From: Helcococcus bovis
GTDB taxonomy: Bacteria; Bacillota; Clostridia; Tissierellales; Peptoniphilaceae
Direction: 5' to 3' (one strand)
Length of the DNA stretch: 23,676 nt
Assembly: GCF_046035435.1 (NCBI RefSeq)
Contig: NZ_JBFNFH010000023.1
The notes under the pieces were generated by a model. The model had not been told where the DNA came from and made no database searches. It saw nothing but the letters and a program-made list of their open reading frames with translations. The translations under genes were made by a program, and so were the position numbers. Shown here piece by piece: positions 1-7,212 of this stretch (its first letter is position 1; each line of letters starts with the position of its first letter).

Positions 1-2646
1 GTTTTTATCCTTAGGATTAGAACCTTTATCCTTTTCTTCATCATCAGTGAAACCATCACCATCATCATCTTTATCAGCTAAATCAGGTTCACCGTCTCCA
101 TCTGTATCTCTTTGAATAATAATATCAAAGGTATTTAAGGTTTCTAATCCATCCTGATCTGTACCTTTTACTGTAACTGTAATTTTTTCTTCTTCATGAT
201 CGTTATTTGCCCAGTTAACACTAGGAACGGTACCTGTAATTTCACCAGTTGCTGGATCTATATTTAATCCTTGAGGTGCATTTACTAATTCATAGTTGAT
301 ATTTTCTTTATCAGCTTTTACTACTACTTTATCTATTTCTGTAGCTTGACCAGGTTTTTCAATTTTTGTTTGTGTTTTTGGTTCTACAGTTAAATTGAAT
401 CCAGTACTTCTATATATTACATTAATATCGGTGTCTTGAGTAAATTGACCTTCTAATGTATGAGTACCAAGATCAAAATCTCCTTTATCCCAACCTTTAT
501 ATTCATAGCCAGCTTTAGGAGTAATCTTCGGAGTAGTTAATTGAACTTTAACTTTTGGATTTACATGATATGAAGTTTCACCTTCCATTGTACCTTTATT
601 GTTATCATTTATAAATGTAACTGTTACATAACCTTCTGGTTTTTCTTGTGTTCCAGGTATTACATCTGGTAGGTTTTCAGTAACTATGAATTTCGCAACT
701 GAAACTTGATCGATGTAAATAGTTTTATCTCCAGTATTAACTGGTACAGATATTAGAACAGGAATTTCAATTTCAGTCCCTGCTTCAACAGTGTCTGGAA
801 CTTTTACAGTTACTTCACCAGTTGTTTCATTTACAGATACTTGATATCCTTCTGGAACATTGTAAGGAGGTCTTACTTCTACCTTATCATTGCCATCTCC
901 TAAAGATAAACCAGGATCAAGTTTGAACTTTGTGCCTTCTGGTGCTTTATTCTTTTCAACAATATCTTTAGTAGCTAAATTATCCCCTGTTGGAGCAAGA
1001 TTTGTTTTTTCACTTCCTTTTTTTACTTCAGCATCTTGATAGATGAAACGATCTATGTTTGTAGCTATAAAAGAATCTACAAGCATAAAGTCATCATCAA
1101 ATGAAGGATTGTCTACATGACCAAAATATACAGTTGAAAAATATGTTACAACACCTTTTATATCTCCAGGTACAGTAATTGGGTATGAATTAATAGTTCC
1201 ATCAGGACTAGAAACGAATTTTTCAGTCTTAACTAATTTGGTTGTACCATCTTCACTACGTGCAAACCATGCTAATGTGTAATTTTCGTTTGGAATTAAT
1301 CCCGATGTTTCATTTTCAACGGAATCGCCAGGACCAGCAAATTTTGATATTGAATCATATACTAAAACATCATGCATTGGTTTAGGTGTGGTTAATGCAA
1401 AATTTACATTATAAATATTATCAGAACTTGCATTAAATACTCCGTATCCATCAACTGCCTTAAAATTAGGTTGATTAAAATTTAATGAATATAAGTCATA
1501 GTTTTTAACTAAAGGTTTTACCATTAAATAATCTTTATTGATATGTCTATGTTTTTGACCAATAGTTCCATTCCATTTCATTAAATTTGAATTATCTCTA
1601 TCTTCTTCAGTAACTACTTTTCCATATTCTTCACCGGAAACTTTCCAAGATACTTTTGCCCCACTATTTTGTTTGTTTCTGTCAACACCGTATAGACCAT
1701 TAAATGGTATATAGTATTCTCCATTTTCACCTGTTGTTGTAACTACAGTTTCTGCTATAGCAGCACCTTTTACACCCTTTTCTAAATCATATTTTTCAAT
1801 GATTTCTTTTTGAGCATTTGCAAAATCTGTACTATTTGCATTTGGATGATTTTTCTTCCATTCATCAAATAATTTTGCAACATCATCATTAACATAAGAT
1901 GCTACGACTTTTACACCTGCGACAAATACATCTCTTGCATTGCCACTATATAATTGTTGTTTTGGAGAACCAGCTAAGGCATTTCCTTCATACCAAAGAG
2001 TTCCTTTTATTCTACCATAGTTCCCTAAATCTGTGTTGTCATGAACTTTCCATTCAGCTTCAGGCTTAACCATCCATGTGTGATCTTGATTTTTTTGCCA
2101 GATAAATTCAGAACCTACAATTCTATTAACCCCGACTGTAAAATCCCAAGATTCTCGAACTCTTTGTAATCTAGTACGGAAAGCACCTGAATAATAATCG
2201 TCACCTGATACAACCGCACTATAACCAGGTAATTCATCGGACCATGTTCTTATTTTAAATTTAGAATCTCCTGCAATTTCAAACACTGCAGCTTGTCCAA
2301 ATATATTTTCTACAGGCTTAGATAAATCAAAATAGAATGTACCATCTTCATTTGTCGTTGTATAATAAATAGGAGATACGAATCCTTCTCCGTTAATCCA
2401 TTGCAAATAAATCTTATGATTTGCAACAGGTTTATCTACGCCTTTATCATAGCCATAAATACTATTGCCATTTTCAATCCAAGCTCTACCTTGATATCCA
2501 CGTTTTTGATTATTAGAGCCTGGAGAATAAATAGCATTTTGTTCTGCATTTACATTTTTAATGGCTTTGTTTATGGGTAAAAAACCTAAAATCATAAAAA
2601 AAGCTAATGCTAAAGCAAAACATTTTTTAGCTTGTTTTCTCAACAT
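1..2646 (-). CDS. Large secreted surface protein, N-terminal 882 codons, C-terminus outside window
   Basis: The frame is open from ATG at 2646 to base 1, so the gene is partial at its 3' end. The start is set by GGAGGG at 2652-2657. Residues 1 to about 40 look like a signal peptide: basic start MLRKQAKK, hydrophobic core, then an Ala-rich end near NVNAEQ. The long middle part, roughly 45-600, is beta-type adhesin-like sequence I cannot assign. Residues about 673-745 carry a GYEYKGWDKG block resembling InlB-type Listeria-Bacteroides repeats. Residues about 750-846 resemble a putative-Ig/cadherin-like domain (NAPQGLNIDPATGEITGTVP). Residues 847-869 form a thrombospondin-type-3 calcium-binding motif (DTDGDGEPD, DDDGDGFTDDEE). 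In Gram-positive surface proteins such motifs often precede Rib/YPDG repeats and an LPxTG anchor, which would lie outside the window. A role in adhesion is inference. Confidence 0.88.
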   Translation of the reverse strand, partial: MLRKQAKKCFALALAFFMILGFLPINKAIKNVNAEQNAIYSPGSNNQKRGYQGRAWIENGNSIYGYDKGVDKPVANHKIYLQWINGEGFVSPIYYTTTNEDGTFYFDLSKPVENIFGQAAVFEIAGDSKFKIRTWSDELPGYSAVVSGDDYYSGAFRTRLQRVRESWDFTVGVNRIVGSEFIWQKNQDHTWMVKPEAEWKVHDNTDLGNYGRIKGTLWYEGNALAGSPKQQLYSGNARDVFVAGVKVVASYVNDDVAKLFDEWKKNHPNANSTDFANAQKEIIEKYDLEKGVKGAAIAETVVTTTGENGEYYIPFNGLYGVDRNKQNSGAKVSWKVSGEEYGKVVTEEDRDNSNLMKWNGTIGQKHRHINKDYLMVKPLVKNYDLYSLNFNQPNFKAVDGYGVFNASSDNIYNVNFALTTPKPMHDVLVYDSISKFAGPGDSVENETSGLIPNENYTLAWFARSEDGTTKLVKTEKFVSSPDGTINSYPITVPGDIKGVVTYFSTVYFGHVDNPSFDDDFMLVDSFIATNIDRFIYQDAEVKKGSEKTNLAPTGDNLATKDIVEKNKAPEGTKFKLDPGLSLGDGNDKVEVRPPYNVPEGYQVSVNETTGEVTVKVPDTVEAGTEIEIPVLISVPVNTGDKTIYIDQVSVAKFIVTENLPDVIPGTQEKPEGYVTVTFINDNNKGTMEGETSYHVNPKVKVQLTTPKITPKAGYEYKGWDKGDFDLGTHTLEGQFTQDTDINVIYRSTGFNLTVEPKTQTKIEKPGQATEIDKVVVKADKENINYELVNAPQGLNIDPATGEITGTVPSVNWANNDHEEEKITVTVKGTDQDGLETLNTFDIIIQRDTDGDGEPDLADKDDDGDGFTDDEEKDKGSNPKDKN

Positions 2647-2672
2647 TTTTTCCCTCCTTATGTATGAGATAA

Positions 2673-2709
2673 ATAATTAGACAATTAATTAAAAATTTGT
2701 CTAATTATA
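2673..2709 (-). promoter_or_regulatory. Perfect 12-bp inverted repeat over a TATAAT box, upstream of surface protein gene
   Basis: ATAATTAGACAA at 2673-2684 is matched perfectly by TTGTCTAATTAT at 2697-2708, with a 12-base spacer. On the minus strand a TATAAT lies at 2709-2704, inside the outer arm, about 50 bases upstream of the RBS. No good -35 box is visible. The dyad could be a repressor operator covering the -10 box, or an mRNA hairpin in the leader. Which of these applies cannot be read from sequence. Confidence 0.4.
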
Positions 2710-2769
2710 AGAGTATATAAATAATATAAATTTGAGATTTTTATATTTACGAATTGTGAATTAAAACTC

Positions 2770-2792
2770 ATATATATATATATATATATATA
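2770..2792. repeat. TA dinucleotide run, 23 bp
   Basis: An uninterrupted alternating AT tract of 23 bases lies between the surface protein promoter region and the left end of the insertion element. It is about 60 bases upstream of the candidate -10 box. Runs of this kind can change length by slippage. Confidence 0.8.
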
Positions 2793-2817
2793 CATGTTTA
2801 AAAGTATAGCATAATCA

Positions 2818-2847
2818 TCTAGAGTTGTCAAAAATATGTGACAAGAA
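2818..2847. repeat. Left terminal inverted repeat of the insertion element
   Basis: It pairs with 4127-4156 with two mismatches. It contains TGTCA and TGACA in opposite orientation 8 bases apart, so each end also carries a short internal dyad. Confidence 0.85.
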
Positions 2848-2898
2848 TTAATGAAATATAATATTTAAATTTCGATTTCTAATAAATTTTCTCTATGC

Positions 2899-2904
2899 TA
2901 TAAT
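2899..2904 (+). promoter_or_regulatory. -10 box of the dnaX fragment
   Basis: TGCTATAAT at 2896-2904 is an extended -10 hexamer, 16 bases before the ATG at 2921. The -35 region is poor. It is probably the native dnaX promoter carried along with the coding fragment. Confidence 0.45.
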
Positions 2905-2920
2905 CATAAAGAAGTGAATT

Positions 2921-3662
2921 ATGAAGCAAGCATTGTACAGGAAATATAGACCAAATACATTTGATCAAGTTTTAGGTCAGGAAAATGATGAAGCTCATAT
3001 GATTACAAATGAAGGGTTTAATGCACTTTTAAAAAATTATGGAAGAACCACCCAAGCATTTAATTTTCATATTAGCGACAACCGAAATAAAAAAAATACC
3101 AGATACTATTTTATCTAGAACACAAAGATTTGAATTTAAATTTATATCTAAAAGAGATATTAAAAAACAAATTAATACAATTTTGTATAGAGAAAATATC
3201 AAAATGGATGAAAAAGCTATTGATATTATTTCTAATGTAAATGAAGGAGATATAAGAGACGCGCTTTCTACACTAGATCAAGTTATATCAATAGGGAATA
3301 AAGTAATAAACACTGATGATGTATATGACTTACTTGGTATATTTTCAGATGAAATTAAAATTGAATATAGTAAAAATGTATTTGATAAAAACTACGATGA
3401 ACTTATAAAATTAATAGATTTAGAACTAAATAGAGGTAAAAATCCTAATACCTTTATAAAAGAAATAATTGTCTTTTTTAAAGATTTGCTATATATAAAG
3501 ATTGGGCAAAAATCGTATAATTTTGATGGCTTGATTGAAAATATTTCTATAAATCAATTGGTAAACTCTATAGACATTTTGTTAGAGTACGAAGAAAAGA
3601 TGAAGAAATCCAATAGTCAAGATTTGCTACTAAAACCATGTTCTATACGCTTAATTGACTAT
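2921..3662 (+). pseudogene. dnaX: Broken dnaX fragment (DNA polymerase III gamma/tau subunit)
   Basis: The N-terminus MKQALYRKYRPNTFDQVLGQ is the standard start of the clamp-loader ATPase DnaX. After GQEN the sequence jumps to DEAHMITNEGFNALLK, the Walker B region, so about 90 residues including the Walker A loop are deleted. At 3031-3036 a run of six A shifts the frame: with five A it would read LLKIMEEPPKHLIFILATTEIKK, and that sequence continues in the next frame from 3039. The match then runs through the sensor-1 region (LATTE), the TILSRTQRF segment and the clamp-loader collar, ending near PCSIRLIDY at about 3660. The tau-specific C-terminal domains are absent. With deletion, frameshift and fusion to a transposase it cannot be a working clamp loader; an intact dnaX must exist elsewhere. 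Confidence 0.85.
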
Positions 3663-4013
3663 ATGCCACGAAGTGTTTTGGAATCAAAAATAAAAACAGT
3701 GCAGACAAATAATGGCAGAGAATTTTGCAATGATAGAGAACAAAAAAAATCAGCATTTGAAAAAGTATTAGAATATCTAGATATAAAGTATATAAGAACA
3801 AGACCATACTTACCATGGCAAAATGGAGTAGTAGAAAGAAGTCATAAGATAGACAACGAGATATTTTACAGTAAAAGAAGATTTAAGAGTGAAGAAGAAA
3901 TGTATAAAGCATTTAAGAAATATAGTGTAAGGACAAATAATATAGCAAGAAGAGTATTAGGATTTAAGACACCAAATGAAATAGCTGAAAGTTATTTCAA
4001 AAAGGCATCATAA
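3663..4013 (+). pseudogene. C-terminal fragment of a DDE (rve-fold, IS481-like) transposase
   Basis: It is read in frame with the dnaX remnant as one ORF (3039-4013, 324 codons), of which roughly residues 209-324 are transposase. Visible blocks are KTVQTNNGREF, KYIRTRPYLPWQNGVVERSHK and NNIARRVLGFKTPNEI, typical of the second half of integrase-core transposases. The first catalytic Asp and the DNA-binding N-terminus are missing. The second catalytic Asp, expected as TDNG, is Asn (TNNG). The third acidic residue is present in VVERSH. It is therefore a dead enzyme. The exact point of fusion, near 3660-3690, is uncertain by a few codons. Confidence 0.85.
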
Positions 4014-4017
4014 TAAT

Positions 4018-4085
4018 ACAAACAAAACATATCCCAGTCAAGGTACGCTTCGCTTTTCTACTTGACAGAAATATGATTTGTTTGT
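4018..4085 (+). terminator. Long hairpin just after the transposase stop codon
   Basis: The arms 4018-4032 and 4071-4085 (ACAAACAAAACATAT against ATATGATTTGTTTGT) pair at 14 of 15 positions. An inner GTCAAG/CTTGAC stem lies between them. The hairpin begins 4 bases after the stop codon and lies inside the element, so it belongs to the IS, probably as its terminator or as protection against read-in. No long U tract follows. Confidence 0.55.
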
Positions 4086-4116
4086 AGATAATAAATAAGC
4101 CCTTTGAAAAATGTTA

Positions 4117-4233
4117 TTAAATGGTTTTCTTGTCACATATGTTTGACGACTCTAGAATATTACCTAAAAAAGTGATATTTTCATCTTTAATTGAAAGTGT
4201 TTTTGATATATAATTAGAAATGTTAGTAAACAT
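4117..4233 (-). pseudogene. 5' remnant of an unknown gene cut by the insertion element
   Basis: An ATG at 4233 follows AAAGGAG with suitable spacing. The frame reads MFTNISNYISKTLSIKDENI and onwards, enters the right inverted repeat of the element at 4156 and stops inside it at 4117 (38 residues). About 26 codons lie outside the element. No continuation is found left of 2818, where the surface protein promoter begins, so the rest of the gene is lost. I do not recognise the product. It could also be a chance ORF; the good ribosome site is the main support. Confidence 0.35.
4127..4156. repeat. Right terminal inverted repeat of the insertion element
   Basis: It is the reverse-complement partner of 2818-2847 (28/30). 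Similarity stops at the TCTAGA edge on both sides. Confidence 0.85.
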
Positions 4234-4311
4234 TGTGTACTCCTTTGTTTTTGTGTCGTTACTTTAATTTTAGGATAAAAGTTACACTTTGTATTCTAAT
4301 TTTTTTATTTT

Positions 4312-4369
4312 AAAATAAAAAATACCCATAGGGCACAAGCAGTGAAGGTGAATTTTATCCACCAACACT
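4312..4369 (-). terminator. Probable terminator of the DUF2975-XRE-gtrA transcription unit
   Basis: Reading on the minus strand after the gtrA-like stop there is an imperfect hairpin at 4369-4341 (AGTGTTGGTG against CACCTTCACT). A small CCCTATGGG stem at 4333-4325 comes next, followed directly by a U-rich run. The T-run forms half of a perfect 22-bp A/T palindrome at 4301-4322. The rest of the gap 4234-4388 holds only AT-rich sequence that may include the promoter of the truncated ORF. Confidence 0.45.
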
Positions 4370-4388
4370 ATTTATTGTAGAACCTTTT

Positions 4389-4814
4389 TTATTTTTTCTT
4401 AAAAATAAACAATTTAGATCCAATGTAATTTGAAATTAAAACAATTAAATTGGATAAAATTTTCATTATTAGACTATTAAATTTAAATAAATCTACGCCA
4501 ATATACATAACTGAAGTATCAAAAACTCCTGTTAGTAATCTAACTGAAATAAAAGAAACAAGTTCTTTAATAGCTATCTTTGCATCCCATGATTTACTAT
4601 TAAACACCCATATTTTATTGGTTACAAATGCAAAAATCACTGATAAAAACCATGCAATTATATTACTTGTTACATTTGATACATTAAATACATTATAAAA
4701 TAGATAATAAGATACTATATTTATAAGTGTAGTTATTCCTCCAAAAAATATGTAAAGAATTATACCTTTATACTTTTCATGCATTTTAAGTAAATTTTCT
4801 TTATTAATCTTCAT
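4389..4814 (-). CDS. GtrA-like membrane protein (putative polyprenol-linked sugar flippase)
   Basis: This 141-residue protein has four predicted membrane helices (about 19-37, 45-67, 86-108, 116-135). Its patterns match the GtrA/GtcA family: YIFFGGITTLINIVSYYLF, WFLSVIFAFVTNKIWVF and LSNLIVLISNYIGSKLFIFK. Family members are thought to help move undecaprenyl-phosphate sugars across the membrane for decoration of O-antigen or teichoic acid. The start at 4814 overlaps the upstream XRE gene by 11 bp, so the two are translationally linked. GtrA usually neighbours a GtrB-type transferase; here that gene (7213-8163) lies 2.4 kb away on the other strand, within the same locus. Family assignment is firm, substrate unknown. 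Confidence 0.88.
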   Translation of the reverse strand: MKINKENLLKMHEKYKGIILYIFFGGITTLINIVSYYLFYNVFNVSNVTSNIIAWFLSVIFAFVTNKIWVFNSKSWDAKIAIKELVSFISVRLLTGVFDTSVMYIGVDLFKFNSLIMKILSNLIVLISNYIGSKLFIFKKK

Positions 4815-5013
4815 CAGGTATGTACTCCATAATATCTGCAGGTTGACAATTTAATGCTTCACAAATAGAATTTAAGGTTTCGAATCTTATAGCTTTAGCT
4901 TTATTATTTTTTAAAATTGATATATTTGAAATTGTAATACCTACTTTCTCTGAAAGTTCTGTTACGGACATCTTCCTTTTTGCTAACATTACATCAATAT
5001 TTATCATTATCAT
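4804..5013 (-). CDS. Small XRE-family helix-turn-helix regulator
   Basis: The 69 residues are almost entirely one helix-turn-helix domain: MLAKRKMSVTELSEKVGITI is helices 1-2, NISILKNNKAKAIRFETLN holds the recognition helix, and the end is ICEALNCQPADIMEYIPDED. This is the compact YozG-like XRE type that normally accompanies a DUF2975 membrane protein, as it does here; the ATG at 5013 overlaps the TGA of that gene (ATGA). It most likely autoregulates the small operon, possibly with its membrane partner controlling its activity. Target promoters are unknown. The start could also be the second ATG two codons in. Confidence 0.9.
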   Translation of the reverse strand: MIMINIDVMLAKRKMSVTELSEKVGITISNISILKNNKAKAIRFETLNSICEALNCQPADIMEYIPDED

Positions 5014-5519
5014 ATCGTTAAGTCCATTTCTAGCTGTAAATCAGCACTCTTTTCTACTAACAAAGCCAAAGGATTAACCAAAATGTGTCCTGCTAATAAA
5101 AAAAATATAAATAATATCCAAATAATTAAAAATTGGAAATTATGCATGTCAGCCAATGTCATTACAATATTTACTATTACAGAAAACAACAATGTAAATA
5201 ATATTTTTTTATCAATAATTCTTATAATTTTAGCGTTTTCGTGAGTAAATACATTCCCATTTTGTAAATTATCCAACATTTTTAGGACATCTTTTATACC
5301 AATAGTAACCATAAAAGAAACAAAATATATTATCGCAAGCCATATGATTATCATACTTTGATTACTTTTATCTTTTAAAATAACTTTATATCCATAATAT
5401 GTAGAAACACCTATTCCTGAAAATAATACTAAAATCATAAACAAATATGCTAAATATTTAATATTTAGCAAACTTTTTTTCATCTTATGATCTATAAACG
5501 TTTTACCTTGCATATCCAT
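5010..5519 (-). CDS. DUF2975 family membrane protein
   Basis: The product has 169 residues and four membrane helices (roughly 20-43, 52-72, 106-125, 130-150). Between helices 2 and 3 is the segment KDVLKMLDNLQNGNVFTHENAKIIRIID, characteristic of DUF2975. The start at 5519 is supported by AGGAG seven bases upstream. The family nearly always occurs next to a small XRE regulator, as here, and is suspected to sense membrane or envelope state; its biochemical function is not known. It is the first gene of a three-gene unit with XRE and gtrA-like, driven by the promoter at 5539-5567. Confidence 0.87.
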   Translation of the reverse strand: MDMQGKTFIDHKMKKSLLNIKYLAYLFMILVLFSGIGVSTYYGYKVILKDKSNQSMIIIWLAIIYFVSFMVTIGIKDVLKMLDNLQNGNVFTHENAKIIRIIDKKILFTLLFSVIVNIVMTLADMHNFQFLIIWILFIFFLLAGHILVNPLALLVEKSADLQLEMDLTI

Positions 5520-5538
5520 AACAACTCTCCTTTAATTA

Positions 5539-5567
5539 ATTATATCAGACCATTTATCGTTATACAA
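5539..5567 (-). promoter_or_regulatory. Sigma-A type promoter for the DUF2975-XRE-gtrA unit
   Basis: On the minus strand TTGTAT (5567-5562) and TATAAT (5544-5539) are separated by exactly 17 bases, followed by the RBS and ATG at 5519. This shows that the unit starts separately from the upstream gtrII-like gene, whose stop is only 7 bases away. Confidence 0.65.
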
Positions 5568-5574
5568 TATATTT

Positions 5575-7122
5575 TTATTGTTTTGTATACTCCTTAAATT
5601 TTATATAAATAGATCCTTTATATTCTATAATTGAACCTTTTTTAGGGTAAATAGGCATATCATAAATTGTATTTTTAAGATTTTCATCTTCGATTTTTAC
5701 TAAATCTTTATTCCATATTTCCTTGACAGGATTTGTAAATCCAGAATATCTTTCAGGATATAAATACCAGAAATAATGCATAGTTATCTTTTCATCTAAA
5801 AGCGTTGATTTCAATACATCTTTGGTAGTATATTTACTTGTAAATTCATTTGTAATATTTGGATTTCCTATAAAATAAACTGGCTTATTTTTGTCATAAA
5901 ATGGCTGTTCTTCAATTCGTGATAACACCCTAGTTGTGTATGAAGCTAGATTTTTCCCATCAACATCCAATGTCATATATACCTTATTAGTTACAATCAA
6001 GAAATTTCCTATTGTTAGTAAGAATGCTATTGCTGAAGCGCATAACGATATTGTGGTTAAATTCATCTTTTCTTTAATTTTCAACTTAGAATAATTTTCA
6101 AATATCATTATAAATAAAATGTAAACTGCTATATAACCTTGCAACATTCTTAATCCTATTGCAGAATTAGGTGCTAAAATAAATATACTATTCACTGAAA
6201 TTGGAAGTATTAAAATTAGTAAACAAACAAATATCAATTTTTTAATTTCTAATTTTCTTATTAAATTTATAAATAAGAATGTCATTCCTACAAAAATAAT
6301 TGTATTTACAATAGTATAAAATCCAAACTGATCATAACTATCTAAAAAGAAAAATCTAAAAAATTCGTAGAAAGTACTCAATATAGAAATAGGTAAATCT
6401 TTAAGATTTAGCACTCCCATTTTATCTATTCCCTGATATTCTGAAAGTTGAATACTAAAAATATATTTTACACTTATTACATATAAAGTTAATGATGATA
6501 TATATGAAAATAATGCTATAAATAATTTTTTTAACACAAAATTAAAATTATTCTTCTTATTTATTATTTCAAAAATATAGTAAATAATTACTATTGAAGC
6601 AGCTAACCCCAAATATGTTTGATATATCGCTAAGGATAGGACAGTCAATATAATTGATCCTACAAATCCATATTGATACTTTATCATTAGATATGCCCCC
6701 AAAATTATAAATAATTCTCCAAGTGCATAAGCATCAGCACTATTCATATATGGAAAAAGAGCTGCATTTGTAGGAAAACAAATCATAATTGCGGATAATA
6801 AAATTATATGAAATTCTTTTTTTATCTCAAATAAATCAGCAAGTAAAGCACTAGAAATAGCTGTATAAAAAATTATAAGTCCACCATTAACCCATGGCAT
6901 ACTAAAATTTGAGCTTATAAATGCAGCATAATGTAAAAACCATCTTCCAGATGTACTAAAATCCATATTATGTACCAATTGGTCTATATCATCATGATTT
7001 ATTAATTTATTTGTTAAAGCGTAAAAATGACATATTACTCCAAATAAAATTGTATATAAGAAAGCCTTTTTTACATTTTTAGGTATCTTTTTATTTAATT
7101 CTTCAAAAATTTTACTTGGCAT
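5575..7122 (-). CDS. GtrII-like integral membrane protein (glucosyltransferase GtrII family)
   Basis: I place the start at ATG 7122 (MPSKIFEELNKKIPKN), because the ATG four codons upstream lies inside the ribosome site GGAGGGACTT; the product is 515 residues. It has about ten to eleven membrane helices and a C-terminal soluble part of about 120 residues. The N-terminal segment DFSTSGRWFLHYAAFISSNFSMPWVNG is typical of the GtrII family, which uses polyprenol-phosphate sugars to decorate surface polysaccharides. It diverges from the GtrB-like gene at 7213, the expected donor-making partner, and is followed by the gtrA-like flippase operon. The three may form one decoration pathway; the acceptor is unknown. 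A family hit is likely, an exact reaction cannot be claimed. Confidence 0.82.
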   Translation of the reverse strand: MPSKIFEELNKKIPKNVKKAFLYTILFGVICHFYALTNKLINHDDIDQLVHNMDFSTSGRWFLHYAAFISSNFSMPWVNGGLIIFYTAISSALLADLFEIKKEFHIILLSAIMICFPTNAALFPYMNSADAYALGELFIILGAYLMIKYQYGFVGSIILTVLSLAIYQTYLGLAASIVIIYYIFEIINKKNNFNFVLKKLFIALFSYISSLTLYVISVKYIFSIQLSEYQGIDKMGVLNLKDLPISILSTFYEFFRFFFLDSYDQFGFYTIVNTIIFVGMTFLFINLIRKLEIKKLIFVCLLILILPISVNSIFILAPNSAIGLRMLQGYIAVYILFIMIFENYSKLKIKEKMNLTTISLCASAIAFLLTIGNFLIVTNKVYMTLDVDGKNLASYTTRVLSRIEEQPFYDKNKPVYFIGNPNITNEFTSKYTTKDVLKSTLLDEKITMHYFWYLYPERYSGFTNPVKEIWNKDLVKIEDENLKNTIYDMPIYPKKGSIIEYKGSIYIKFKEYTKQ

Positions 7123-7178
7123 AAGTCCCTCCATATTTATATTAATTCTATTTTACTACAAAAATTCAAATTATATTA

Positions 7179-7184
7179 TATAAT
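7179..7184 (+). promoter_or_regulatory. -10 box for the glycosyltransferase pair
   Basis: TATAAT lies about 29 bases before the ATG at 7213 in the 90-bp divergent gap. No convincing -35 hexamer is seen, and the surroundings are nearly pure A/T, which makes chance matches easy. Confidence 0.4.
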
Positions 7185-7212
7185 ATATATAAATATTTTT
7201 TTAGGAGTAATT

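Larger units (their letters stand above)
2818..4156 (+). mobile_element. Decayed insertion sequence carrying a dnaX fragment
   Basis: The 30 bases at 2818-2847 and the reverse complement of 4127-4156 match at 28 of 30 positions, and both outer ends begin TCTAGAGTYGTCAAA. Between them lie a broken dnaX fragment (2921 to about 3662), the C-terminal part of a DDE transposase (about 3663-4013) and a strong hairpin (4018-4085). The N-terminal half of the transposase is missing and its place is taken by the dnaX sequence. The transposase end, with an NNGREF block and PWQNGVVERSHK, resembles IS481-like rve-fold enzymes. I found no clear target-site duplication. The element cannot move by itself but could respond to a related transposase supplied elsewhere. 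Confidence 0.8.

Noticed and set aside
2818..4156. Target-site duplication flanking the element
   Set aside because: Bases outside the inverted repeats do not form a direct repeat; the TCTAGA edges match only as part of the inverted repeat.
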